NCBI GenBank assembly: GCA_021234155.1
Contig: JAJEKV010000071.1
Coordinates: 1,871,138-1,935,137 of the forward strand
Direction: 5' to 3'
Source of the DNA: Isoetes taiwanensis
Taxonomy: Eukaryota; Streptophyta; Lycopodiopsida; Isoetales; Isoetaceae
DNA: 64,000 nt
Part shown: piece after piece, positions 45,357-55,463 of the stretch
Layout: each line of letters opens with the position of its first letter
Numbering within the stretch: position 1 is the first letter of the stretch
Notes under the pieces: model-generated
What the model was told of the DNA's origin: nothing
The model's database searches: none
What the model saw: only the letters and a program-made list of their open reading frames with translations
Position numbers and translations under genes: made by a program

Positions 45357-46856
45357 ATAGCTTCAAGCATGTCTTCAATGATCCGATTCGTCCCCTCCGT
45401 CCCGGCCATCTGTTTGGGGATGATATGCCGTGCTCATGGAGAGCTTCGTCCCGAATGGTGCTAAAGAGATCCCGCCAAAAGGCACTCATAAACTTAGAAT
45501 CTCTATCGATATTATCTCCCGAGGCATGCCATGGAGTCTAAAAAATCTCCCTTACAAATAACTTGGCAAAGATCTAATGCGGTGTGGGTAGTCTTGCAAG
45601 GCACAAAATGTGCCATCTTAGATAACTTGTCTACGACAACCATCAATGCATCCTTGCCTCAAGAGTTCTAGGGAGCCACAGAATGAAATCCATGCTTATG
45701 ACCTCCCACTTCGCATTTGGCACCCCCAATGGCTCAAGAGCACGGAATCGAACTGGGTTGCTCCGCTTTGGTCTGCCGACATAACCGGCAATCCCGAATA
45801 TATATGCAGCTATCGCCTCTTCATTCCTGGCCGAAGTAACTACTTGAATCTTGAAATAGGTCTTCATGAAGCCAAGATGCCCCGCTATTGGGCTGTTATG
45901 TGTGTCATGAAGAATTAGCTTCCTTACCCCCGATGATTGGGCACACACAACTTATGCTTGTGATACAACGGGTTGCCTTCCTTCTTATAATGCTTGAAGG
46001 CTTCCCGCTCTTTATCCATTCGCTTCCTTGGAAAGGCTTTCCCACACCTCCTTGAAGTCCACATCCGTTGGCAAGGACTCCTCAATCTTCTTGCCAAATT
46101 CACTTTCGAAGAGTGGAAATCGTGATTACAATGCGCCCTTGTCCGAAATGGCCTCCCGGAGAGGGCATCCGCTACAACATTAAGCTTGCGGGCTTATATA
46201 CAATATCAAAATCATACTCCTCAAGAAATTCCATCCACCTCCTTTGCCTTAAATTGAGGAGTGGCTGGGTAAAAGATATCGCAGACTCGTGATCAAAGAT
46301 CCAACTGAAACTTCCTCCCCAAAGCAAATAATGCCTCCATATCCTTAATGCCCGACAATGGCTAGCAGCTCCCCGATCATGGGTTGGGTAGCGTTGTTTC
46401 GGCGTCGTTCATCTTCTTCGAGTCGAGGCTTGACTACCCTTCCTTCTTGCATCAAGCTCTGTTGCTATCTTACTTGCATCATTTGCTATCAACTTATCTT
46501 TACTGGTCCGGGAGAACCAAAGATCGTGTTTGTTGTTAAGGCCTCCTTAAGCTTCTCGAAGGAAGCTTGGACTTTCTAACCAATGACTAGTCCAATCCTT
46601 AATCTTCTTGGCCTTGGTGAGGTCCGGCTGAGGGGACGCCCACTTAGCAAAGTCCTTACTTAACTTTCTCGTAATATCCCGCCAACCCGAGAAAGCTTCT
46701 TACTTACGCCACATTCCTTGAGTGGCCAATCAACTATTGCCTCAATCTTAGATGGATCTCGTGGAGATTCCCTCGGATGTTACTACATGCCCCAAATACT
46801 CCACTCTACTGTTGCAAAGTGGCACTTAGAGAGCTTCCCATACAACCGATGACGCC
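45357..46856 (-). pseudogene. Integrase N-terminus and RNase H, degraded
   Basis: At 45643-45948 the zinc-binding start of integrase is seen (HDTHNSPIAGHLGFMKTYF), and then PVRFRALEPLGVPNAKWEVI with SMDFI, which holds the first catalytic Asp. Further catalytic segments lie in other frames. Between 46.0 and 46.8 kb the RNase H region is interrupted by several frameshifts and was not traced residue by residue. Confidence 0.7.
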
Positions 46857-47429
46857 TCAACTTTTCCAAGACTTTCCCCGAGATGTCGACAATCTTTGCT
46901 CAAGGGACTTGCTGTAGATTAGAATGTCGTCGAAGAAGACAATAACAAACTCATCCAAGAAGTCTCTGAAGATGTCGTTCATGAGGCGCATAAATGTTGC
47001 TGGAGCGTTCGATAGTCCAAAGGGCATTACTGTAAACTCAAAATGACCATACCGCGTTCTGAAAGCGGTCTTATGGATATCCTCTTCTTTTATTCTTATC
47101 TGATGGTATCCTGACCTTAAATCAATTTTAGAGAATACCTTTGCTCCTTGTAACTGGTCCATTAGGTCATCTGCCCTTGGCAATGCATATTTGTTCTTTA
47201 TCGTCTGCTTATTGAGCTGGCGATAGTCTATGCACATTCTTAAGCTCCCATCTTTCTTCTTCACAAAGAGTATAGGTGCTCCGAAAGGAGACACACTTGC
47301 TCTTATAAAGCCAAGCTCAAGCAATTCCTGAAGCTGCTTCTTGAGCTCAATCAATTCAGGGGTGCTCATTCTATATGGCGCCTTACTGGTAGGCTTCGCA
47401 TCTGGAGCCAACGTGATCTCACATTCCAC
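46857..47429 (-). pseudogene. Reverse transcriptase of the LTR element
   Basis: A 190-residue frame with the Ty3/gypsy RT signature: [66 protein letters not shown]-like [15 protein letters not shown], and the catalytic [14 protein letters not shown]. The YVDD/YLDD box reads FFDD; both catalytic Asp residues are kept. A frameshift after LEQR ends the frame. Confidence 0.9.
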
Positions 47430-47654
47430 ACCCCTATAAGGTGGCAGCTGCCGGATTTCATCCGGAAATACATCCTTGAACTCGGAAATAAGCCTTGCTA
47501 TCCGCTTTTGGGCAATTGATTTCCCTTTGGGTCACTTCCATCCCGCTTGCCCGCTCAAGCGGATTCCATCCTCAAGATGTAGTCCACCTTATTCCTTTCT
47601 ATACTCTTCCTTAGCCGCTTCAAAGAGATACACCGCATGGGAGAATCTAGCTTC

Positions 47655-48298
47655 TTACCTTTCACTATCAATTTTTGCCGCCCGCGCCGTCATGGTGACT
47701 TCTGTCCGGGCCGCTTGATCAATCATGGCTTTGGCTGGCTTCAAGAATTCCATCCCCACTATAAGATCGTATCTTCCGATATCCATGACTTCCGCCCCCA
47801 TCGGCCACTTAGCCCCACTAAGGTCTATGTCAAAGATGATTCTCCTACCCTTAGTGTGCCGAATGGCGCCGTTTGCCATAGCCACTGGCCTTGGCTTAGA
47901 CTTCAATACCTTGTTCTTCATTAAGGCAGACCAACCTAGGAGATGCAAAATTGTGAGAGCTACACGTATCTATGAGGACTACATATGGATTACTATCTAT
48001 GATCCCATCAACCGATGACGGTCGGTCGATTCTCAATATCACCTGTCTCAATGTTTGCACATATGTGGCACTCACCATCTATGAAGTCCTGGGCCTCCTG
48101 CTGGTCGCCGCCCCGGCCCGCCACGTTGGGGAGTCCCAATCGACCCGCCCGCCAAGGCTGCCCTCGCATGACGAATGGGCAATCATGCGTTGATTGCCCG
48201 GGCTGGAAGCACTGAAACATAACTTTTCTCAATGCATTCTGTCTCTTTTCCTTTCGGCATCGCCTAGGAGACGCTTTGAGAGCACCGCCCCGATGCAT
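47655..48298 (-). pseudogene. Aspartic protease and gag zinc-knuckle region
   Basis: The frame 48008-48298 has a gag knuckle-like segment, CFQPGQSTHDC, which lacks the second Cys of the usual CxxC. The next frame (47896-48078) gives VVLIDTCSSHNF, matching the retroviral-type protease motif DTGSS but with Cys in place of Gly. The frame 47655-47948 continues with protease flap-like sequence (DIGRYDLIVGMEFL). Both key residue changes and the frame shifts indicate loss of function. Confidence 0.75.
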
Positions 48299-48479
48299 TC
48301 TCTCGCGACTACGGTCCCCAAAAGCTTTGTTCGACCCTTACCTTTGCTGCTGACCTCGATGGTGTGGCTGGCTGATTGCTTACCCCGATATTGCCCCCGA
48401 GCACGCCTCGAACTCTTACCCCCGAAGGTTGATCGCTTCTCTGGCTGGAGTTCTTTGGTGCCTCCTCCAAACTTATAGC

Positions 48480-49440
48480 TTTATCTTCGGCCCCTCGAAT
48501 CGACCTTGGGTTGATTGCTCTAACACGCCTCTTGATATTGATTTGTTCAACCCCTCAATGTAGGTATCCACCGCTTGCCTTTTCGAGACTCGGGAACATG
48601 GAGCCTAAGCCTCATGAATTCTTCGGTATACTTAGCCACTGATAAGCTACCCTGATTCAACCTGTAAAACTGCTGGATCTGTCTACTAGTATGAGACCTT
48701 GGCACATAGTGCTTGCGGAAAGCCTTGCTGAAGGTCTTAAACCCGCAATTGTTCCTCTTGACTTGTTAGACTTAGCATATCCCTTCCACCAGATCCTTGC
48801 CGGTCCAATAAGGTTAGCTGTAGCAACTTTCCCTATGTCCTTGTCTTTCATACCGTAGGAGTTACCAAATTCTTCCATTTCATCAAGCCATGCTTCAGCC
48901 TCCATGCCCGACCGTCTTTCCCCAGAACGGCCCGGCTTCCTTTGTCTTCCATACGTTGCTCATAGCACTATCTACCTTTTTCGATAGTCATCCGCCTCTT
49001 TCTTGCCCTTTTCCTTACTCTAGATGTGTGACCGATTTGACCGTTTGAGCTAGAGCTGTCCCCCTTTGGAAGAACCGCCCCCGATGAGCTGGAGCTAGAT
49101 GATGATGGGCTCTCGGTTCTTCTCTTCCTTCTCCTATCCCCGCGTTCCCCCAGGTTGCCCTCCCCTTCTGGCCGAGGGCCTTCGCCGCCACCCTCGGGAA
49201 CACAAGGTGGAGGTGGAGGACCATCTTCTGATGCGTTCATCGGGAGGTGTCGCCCGAGTTGATGAGGTGTTGCATCGGTTCCTCATCCGCACCAACCTTG
49301 CGTTGGATCGCCCTCGGTGACATATCCCCGCTTTCGAAGTCCTCTTGTTCTCTCGCCAAACAAATTCCTTGGTACCCAATTGCGTTGTCGGTGGCCGGGT
49401 CTTGAGATCCCCGCGACTTGAGTTCCTTCTTTGCAAGGAT
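48480..49440 (-). pseudogene. Gag capsid region
   Basis: The best block is 48657-48905 (AEAWLDEMEEFGNSYGMKDKD, then ATANLIGPARIWWKGYAKSN), the retrotransposon gag domain with its WW pair. A proline/Glu/Ser-rich N-terminal stretch is at 48968-49240. Several frameshifts lie between. Confidence 0.75.
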
Positions 49441-50948
49441 TGATCATCAATACATGTTATTTGGGTTAGATGTTGATCAATCTTACTTGTAATTGAATTA
49501 TCTTTATTAGTTATAAAGAAATCATACAAAGCCTTGCATTTATAAAACAGTTAATAGCCATTAATACATAAGGATTACATGATAGGGTAGATATGTCTTA
49601 GCACAATGGGTACAAGAAAACATTTAGCACACAACTTAAGAAAATTTTACAACTATTCAATGGCCTCCCGAAAGCCTGAAGAGGTTCTTGACATCCCTGA
49701 ATCGGAGGCCTTTGCCGAGGTTGCGCAAGATGTTCCTTGTCGATCTTCCTTCAAGTGCTCGGGCCATCTCCGGGTTCGAAGTTCTCGTGTCATTTCGCTA
49801 CCACCGAAAAGTGTTGCATCCCTAAGGTGCCCTCGCAAAGTCGAGGCAATGGGTTTTGACGGCCCCTGTTGAAAAGGATGATGTGGTCGGCATGGGCGTA
49901 TATCTTCGAATGCTGCCCAAAGCCGGAGAGCGCTATGAGAAGTGCCACGGATTCCTCCCCCCTTGGGCTGAACTCCTTGTGGAAGACTATCATTTGCCCT
50001 TGGCTGAGGGCTGGAAGATAGTATCGAAGTGTCGTGCCCTTCCCTGTACCTCGCGATCCAATGCCCTTCCTTTGAGCCGCTTCGGGCCAGAGGCATCCCG
50101 CTGCGATAAGATCTTCATGATCTCTCCACATCTTTGGTTGCGTTGTCCGGTTGATGCCGCTGGACCCTTCCCTCATGCTCTGGCTCGAACCGGGTCGGCT
50201 TGAGCTTGGGCCCCTCCCCGGTTTGTAGAGTGTGCTCAGATCTGCTGGAACTCCTCCTCCGAGATGATAGGTTCTCTTTGTCGATAGATCTCCCTTATCT
50301 GGCGATAGGCTGCTATATCCGACATTGTCTCCCCGCATAAGAGTGTCTCTCCGCCAGGCTCCTTGGAATCTCCCGGTATGAGTAGTCGATGAAGTCTGCG
50401 CTCTTCCCATGTGCTATCATGCCTAAGAGCTCGTCAATTCAAGACCACGATTTCCCGGCAATAAGACAAGTTGAGGATGTGGATTTTGCAAAATATACTC
50501 CTCCCCGCCGATGACTATCGGCGACAGAAGGCCGGATGCCGGGAGGCTCGGTAGCTCTTTCGATGTCGCCGTCGTCGTGCCTCGACATGTACCTCTGCAT
50601 CCTTGTTGCCTCCCCGCTCTCCCATTCTCGGGTTTTGCCCCTAATTTTTCGTAGTCTTCATGGATCTGCAGAGATGGTGCCCCGACGTCGTGCCATGGTA
50701 TTCATAAAGGAGGACTCTATGTTCGAGGATTTGATCCCGGGCCCTACTGTATCAAGTGGCGCTAAGTCTAAGGGCTGAATGAAGGTTCTCCTACTTTGTT
50801 GATTGACTTATAGTGCATGAAAAGGGCAAGGGGCTGGGTGCGGGACGAAATGTACCTATGCCTATTGTGTCTGCAGGGTCATATAATCGGGCATGGTCCT
50901 AGTCCTATCCCATAGTCGCTTCTTGCCTTTGGATCCCGCCAACTCGAC
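49441..50948 (-). other. Uncharacterised coding-like region between the extra ORFs and gag
   Basis: Overlapping minus-strand frames look protein-like in pieces, for example LLSPIVIGGEEYILQNPHPQ (near 50480-50540) and MSDIAAYRQIREIYRQREP (near 50260-50325), with stops and shifts between them. I recognise no domain. They suggest another decayed ORF in the long pre-gag part. Confidence 0.35.
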
Positions 50949-51428
50949 CTAAGACTTGGGCGAAGTGTCTAGAGAAACCCAATTCCATCCCCTAGGAGGT
51001 AGTCTAACTTCCCAAGGCAGGACTTGCTGGTCATATTGGCACATAATGTCTGTGTAGTAGGGTGTTCTAGTCAGAGTTGCATGCAGATCAAACAAGTGGT
51101 CGAACACGAGAGAAGGCTTGATCTGGTGAAGTCGATGGATATGGCTTAAAGCATTGTACCATCTCTCAAAGTTCTTTGGGCCATTGAGTAGGAAAGGGTG
51201 CAGAAAATGGCTTGCAAAGATCAGTGAAGGATCAGAAAATCGCCTAAGGGGCTGGGAGCAGTTCTGTAGAAGGAAAAATGGCAAATGAGACCTCTTTTTA
51301 TAGACTATGGGTGAGCTCGGGGTTCGTGCAAAAAGGTACCTACCTAAGACGGCCTTGGTTCTATGGCTCTGGGTGTCCAAATGAACTACCATGAAGTGCA
51401 GATTTAAGCAAAACAAAGCAAGAAACAC
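50949..51428 (-). CDS. 159-aa ORF of unknown function inside the LTR element
   Basis: An uninterrupted sense-strand frame with an aromatic- and His-rich composition, including NGPKNFERWYNALSHIHRLH and ending WEVRLPPRGWNWVSLDTSPKS. It lies between the H3-like coding region and gag. No family similarity is evident, no zinc motif is seen, and the N-terminal part is hydrophobic but does not form a convincing signal peptide. It may be the remaining part of a longer accessory ORF. Confidence 0.45.
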   Translation of the reverse strand: MFLALFCLNLHFMVVHLDTQSHRTKAVLGRYLFARTPSSPIVYKKRSHLPFFLLQNCSQPLRRFSDPSLIFASHFLHPFLLNGPKNFERWYNALSHIHRLHQIKPSLVFDHLFDLHATLTRTPYYTDIMCQYDQQVLPWEVRLPPRGWNWVSLDTSPKS

Positions 51429-51449
51429 TACATGGCAATTTATTGGATC

Positions 51450-51770
51450 AAATTTGGCTAATTTGGGTCAAAAATGGGCTGACCCGGGTGAATCCGCGCG
51501 GATGGCCTCCGCGTCGCGGACGCAGACGCGTTTGGCGCGGTCTCACCCGGTTGGCCTATTTTGGAGCCATTTTTGGTCAATTTTGGGAGTTTGAAGATGC
51601 TAACATGGCTAATTGGGCCGATTCTAATCTAACTAGCAACTTATTTTGAGCAAAACTGACACCAAAAAGCATGTTCTTGGGGCGTCCCGGGTGAATCAGC
51701 GAAACGAGCGTCGTCCGGGACGCAGAGGCCATTGGCGCGGTCTCACCCAGTTGGCCCAATTTTCAGCTTT
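51450..51770 (-). repeat. Two diverged copies of a ~180-bp block in the element leader
   Basis: 51478-51562 and 51664-51757 share cgggtgaatc, a g/c-rich segment with gacgcagacgcg or gacgcagaggcc, and ggcgcggtctcaccc followed by ttggcc. Each is followed by a T-rich piece. The repeat lies just downstream (sense) of the H3-like stop codon. Confidence 0.7.
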
Positions 51771-51990
51771 TTTTGATGATTTTTTTTTTGCCAAATTTTC
51801 GTTGTAGTTATGATTTCTAGGGTATTCCTAAGCATACTATGAAGAATTCTACCACAATTGGGTTCTATTTCCTAAATTTCAAGCATCCAACATTTTTCTA
51901 ATTACAGAGGAAAATAACTTTTATATTAATATGGGAAACACAATTACATGAAAATTTAACTTTTCTAACAAAATTTACAAAATTTGAGGC

Positions 51991-52566
51991 CTAGGGCCTC
52001 TCCCTGCGGATCCTCCGTGCTAAGTGAATGTCCTTCGGCATGAGGGTGACTCGCTTAGCATGGATTGCGCAGAGGTTCCCTTCCTCGAAGAGCTGCACCA
52101 GCTCTGCTTCGGCGGCCTCTTGCAGGGCCCGGGTCATTAGAGGGGTAACCCTATAATCGGTCCGGAACTCCTGCATTACTTCCCTAAGGAGACGCTCGAA
52201 GGGCGCCTTCCTTATCAGGAGATTCGTGCACATCTGGAAGTGCCTTATCTCCCTAAACACCCGGGCGTACGTGCTGTTCGGCCCGTGGTGAACCCTCTTG
52301 GGTTTTTCCGGTCTAGGTGGGGGTGGCTTGGGCTGGTTCTTCTTCGGCCTGCCGCCCTCCACAACCCGCTGCACCTCCTGGCGGCAATACCAATCGTTGT
52401 ACCTCGTCCAACGACGGAGGTACTCCTTGTATGCCGCCATTTTGCGCTTAAATTCGCGATCCTGTTGGAGCGCGAATGCCCGCTCCCCTACCTTCTGCTT
52501 CTTCACCACCTTTGGTGGCTCTGGCCACTTCGGGTAGGGTGGCCTCGCATCGGGGTTTGAAGCTTC
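51991..52566 (-). CDS. Histone H3 fold-encoding ORF of the retrotransposon
   Basis: An open frame of 191 codons after an in-frame TGA (52567-52569). Counted from the internal Met at 52509 it has 172 residues. Residues 1-75 are basic and Pro-rich. Residues 86-172 are a full histone H3 core: alpha-[17 protein letters not shown], alpha-1 [16 protein letters not shown], alpha-2 [20 protein letters not shown], then [14 protein letters not shown] and the end [10 protein letters not shown], against LARRIRGERA in canonical H3. Loop 1 has the same length as canonical H3, and MPKDI is kept, so it is not CenH3-like. At canonical K56 it has Met and at K79 Arg. The Cys of CAIHA is kept. The fold would pair with H4. 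It lies wholly between the LTRs, in the element's sense. Confidence 0.93.
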   Translation of the reverse strand, partial: EASNPDARPPYPKWPEPPKVVKKQKVGERAFALQQDREFKRKMAAYKEYLRRWTRYNDWYCRQEVQRVVEGGRPKKNQPKPPPPRPEKPKRVHHGPNSTYARVFREIRHFQMCTNLLIRKAPFERLLREVMQEFRTDYRVTPLMTRALQEAAEAELVQLFEEGNLCAIHAKRVTLMPKDIHLARRIRRERP

Positions 52567-53108
52567 TCAGAGCGGGCCGGTGTCCCCTTCCTCTTCTTCT
52601 TCCTCCACCTCCTCATGTTGGCGCTGGGGAGGCTCTTCTATGACGACGGTCCTGCGAGGCTCGTCGTTCTTCCTCTTCGTCGCCTTTCCCGGCTCCCTGC
52701 TCGCCCTCTCCCGCTCCCGCTTCTTCACGGCAGCCCTCTCCTCCGGCCATTCATGACCTTTTCCTTACCCTTCTTCTTGGGCCTTTGAAGGGCCCGCTTC
52801 TTCGATGCAGTGCTGGTCTTTGCTCTTCCACCTGTTCTTGACCTGCTCTTCCACCTCGGTGTCCAGAGGCCCGAGAATGGCGGGACTCGCCTGCTTCTCT
52901 GCGTGCCCCGATGACGAATCGCCGCTGGGGCTCTCCTCGGCATCATGGAAGCTCGTCAGTGGTTCTGCTTCGCCGGGCTGGGGACTCCTCATCGCGGGCT
53001 TCTACCGAAGGTGTTCGGGGACCTTCTTGACGCCGCCTGGCCGCCTGCGCCATGGAGAGGGTGGGCCTAGGGCCGATCTTCCCCGTAGGTTTGCTTGGTG
53101 CGTGCCAT
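51991..53108 (-). pseudogene. Complete retrotransposon histone H3-like gene, 4 lesions in this copy
   Basis: The ATG at 53108 gives MARTKQT, the exact canonical H3 start with Lys4. In the next frame TGKIGPRPTLSMAQAARRR follows, which aligns with canonical H3 residues 11-28 (TGGKAPRKQLATKAARKS). After a second frame change near 52990 one frame runs to the end: an acidic and basic linker (SGDSSSGHAEKQ, EERAAVKKRERERASRE, an EEVEEEEEE run), then the histone fold. Only TAA 52765-52767 and TGA 52567-52569 interrupt it. The intact protein would have about 373 residues against 135 for H3, with a linker of roughly 200 residues between tail and fold. It starts about 570 bp downstream of the primer binding site and would be the first ORF of the genomic RNA. 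Confidence 0.85.
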
Positions 53109-53670
53109 GTCTTGTGGTTCGGGAAATGGGTGACGTAAGGTCGAGCAAAGAGAGAGGTGGAGGTGAAAGGTTGAGAGAGAGAATGAGGTGTCGATATTTA
53201 AAAAGGAGGGTCCCTAGGAATATTCTCCCACCATAATTACCCCTATTTATTAGCCCCCCTTATTAATTACACCACATTTAGTAATTATTTAATTATTAAG
53301 ATATGTATTACTCCTGTATTAATTCGTATTATACCTAAAATTTTTCGAATTTTCTAATGGTTTGAAGTGCTAATTATGGATTTGCGCCATTTTTCACTCG
53401 GGTCTCCGATTGGTATGATTCTTCGACCCATTTTAGGTGAAATTTGATGCAGATGCATAATTTTCACTCCAAATTTACTAGAAGATGAATTTGACTTACG
53501 CATTCCTTCGTCTAACACTTATCCTAAGTCCTGACCCACTACCTAGGAGAAAAATTTTTCCCCTATTTTCGCGGTTCAACGGTGGAAATGTTTATTTCAC
53601 ACCTCCTATAGGCTTGTTAGACTACTTCCATGGTTATGGTCAGTGCTAGTTCCTGGTCAACCAAGAACAT
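53109..53670 (-). other. 5' leader of the LTR element
   Basis: AT-rich sequence between the primer binding site and the H3-like ATG, with no supported ORF. Confidence 0.5.
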
Positions 53671-53684
53671 TGCTCTGATACCAT
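53671..53684 (-). promoter_or_regulatory. Primer binding site, initiator-Met tRNA
   Basis: The sense strand reads atggtatcagagca immediately after the 5' LTR end. tggtatcagagc is the standard plant retroelement site complementary to the tRNA-iMet 3' end. Confidence 0.9.
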
Positions 53685-55331
53685 TGTGACGCTCCCTGCT
53701 AAACATACGGCGCCCAGCCGTACACTCGGCAGGAAATCCCCCGTCCGGCTCAACAACCGCACGGGCCCTTCGTCTACCCCGCACTCTGAGGTGATCCCTA
53801 GTGCGGGGAGGGAACACGAAGGTGTCTTGCGCGCCCTTCCCCTATGGGCTCCTATAACAGCGGAAGCGATAACACGTCAGAACTAGCATCAAACATATAC
53901 AAATACTACCTCGAGGGGTAGTGCATCACACATATACCAATACAAAGATGATAAGCACAAACCGTGAAACATGAGAGCTCCTATAAAACTCGGACTCATA
54001 AGGAGGATGACTCTTAGGCTAGGCCTCAAGATAGAGCGTAACCGAGTCATGGCAATGGCTTAGGGTCGGGCATAGAACAATGGCTAGGGTTGACCACTCC
54101 ATCCGCCCCCCGTGCATACTTTGCGGATGGGCTAAATCATACTCGCATGACTCTAGCCTTCCTGGACACGCAATCCCATGGCATCACCCATCGGGGACTA
54201 CTCCGGTGTTGCATCTCCTCGTCCGGGATGAGGCGTGAAGGGTTGCATCTCCCCTTCCTGTGGTCTAGAGGTTCCGTGGGCGCTAGAGAATCGCGGACGC
54301 ACACGATTGCACCGACTTAACCCCCAAAACGAGAGCCAAGCCAACACTTGCAGCCCCAGAGGAGGTGGCGACACCATTGCCCCTGTGAGGTGTCGGACCC
54401 ATGCTCGCCCACACTGAAGTGACCAGACCATAAGCCTAGCTCACTATGGGATCCCCCGGCCCCCACTCGGCAGGGGATCCCCACCACCTTCCCTCTAGCC
54501 CCGTTGTGTGGTGGGCCGAGTCATATCATAGCCTCGATAGCTGGTGGGCTCCTATGCACAAAGCCGCAACTAATAGGAACTAAGGGATCTACTCTAGGAG
54601 CATACTACTTATGGCCCTAGGTCGCTACCCCCTTCCCAAAACAAGAGGAGCAAACATGATCAACCATCATCACATAATCATCACATCATGAGAATAATCA
54701 TAATAAGAGCATCTTAACCTAATCATACAAATCTAACTAATGGTTAGGGTTCGTTGATTAGGGTTCAAGATGTTGGATACGGGTTCTAGGATGGCTCTAC
54801 TCTAGATACAAGATACTAGCACATCCGGAATGCTAAGCCCAGATGAGCTATCACAACTACTACCCTACATACCTGCTCCTCGATGCTCTCCCTCCGGATC
54901 AGGTGTGCCTCCATGGTCTTCGACTCACGTGATCTTTTGCTCTGCTCCAAGAACGAGTCTACCCCCGGGGCCATTTGCAGACCGTCTATGCCACAGCAAA
55001 CGATGTTCGAAACGGGGTTTCGAACGAGTAGGTGAGTCTCTAGGTGCTAGGGCTGGAAAAAGGCCTAGGGTTAGGGTTTAGGCCTATATAAGTTAGGTCC
55101 ACCTAGGATGCCACGTGGCACCAATCGGGTGAGTCCTGTGTGGCGGGTGCCCAATAGGTTAAGGCCACGTGGATAATGGTCTTAGCCTATGGTTGGCTAA
55201 GTTATGTGAATAACTTGGCCATGCCCCCTAGTGCCACAATCTATGGTATACAAGGCTATGAAGATAGACTTGTATGGTGGCGGATCCAGGAATATACGTA
55301 TTTATGGCGTATATTCCCCTGGACCGTCACA
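53685..55331 (-). repeat. 5' LTR (right), 1647 bp
   Basis: Same boundaries and internal landmarks as the left LTR, including the palindrome (about 55006-55027) and the TATA/telo-box stretch (about 55070-55095). In the sense direction it holds the promoter for the H3-gag-pol transcript. Confidence 0.92.
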
Positions 55332-55336
55332 TGCAT
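55332..55336 (+). repeat. Target site duplication TGCAT, right
   Basis: Matches 42101-42105. The restored target reads catctaggtga...tcacctagatg, a short hairpin. Confidence 0.85.
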
Positions 55337-55463
55337 CACCTAGATGTACAAGAATGTGCATGTTTTTGTTTTTTTTAATCTTATCTTGCAAATCGGTAAA
55401 ACCTTTTGGAATTTACAAATATTCTACATTTGTTCAATTATTGTGAAAATCAACAATCATTAT

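Larger units (their letters stand above)
42106..55331 (-). mobile_element. Complete Ty3/gypsy chromodomain retrotransposon carrying a histone H3 gene
   Basis: A 13.2-kb element on the minus strand, in sense order: 5' LTR (53685-55331), tRNA-iMet primer site, histone H3-like coding region (51991-53108), an uncharacterised ORF region (about 49.6-51.4 kb), gag (about 48.0-49.4), protease (about 47.9), reverse transcriptase (46.86-47.43), RNase H (about 46-46.8, degraded), integrase (44.9-45.95), chromodomain (about 44.65-44.77), a 0.8-kb 3' UTR, polypurine tract and 3' LTR (42106-43756). A TGCAT duplication flanks it. The pol order RT-RH-IN and the terminal chromodomain place it among chromoviruses. 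Many frameshifts make this copy non-autonomous. The region before gag is about 4 kb, far longer than a usual leader. Confidence 0.93.

Noticed and set aside
51991-52566. Centromeric CenH3 identity for the element's H3
   Set aside because: Loop 1 has canonical length, MPKDI is kept where CenH3 usually has changes, and the N-terminus is the canonical MARTKQT.
51991-53108. Host H3 gene lying by chance next to the element
   Set aside because: It lies between two matching LTRs with a shared target duplication and in sense orientation after the primer site. No own boundaries (poly-A, flanking duplication) were seen, though a retrocopy insertion into this copy alone cannot be fully excluded without other copies.
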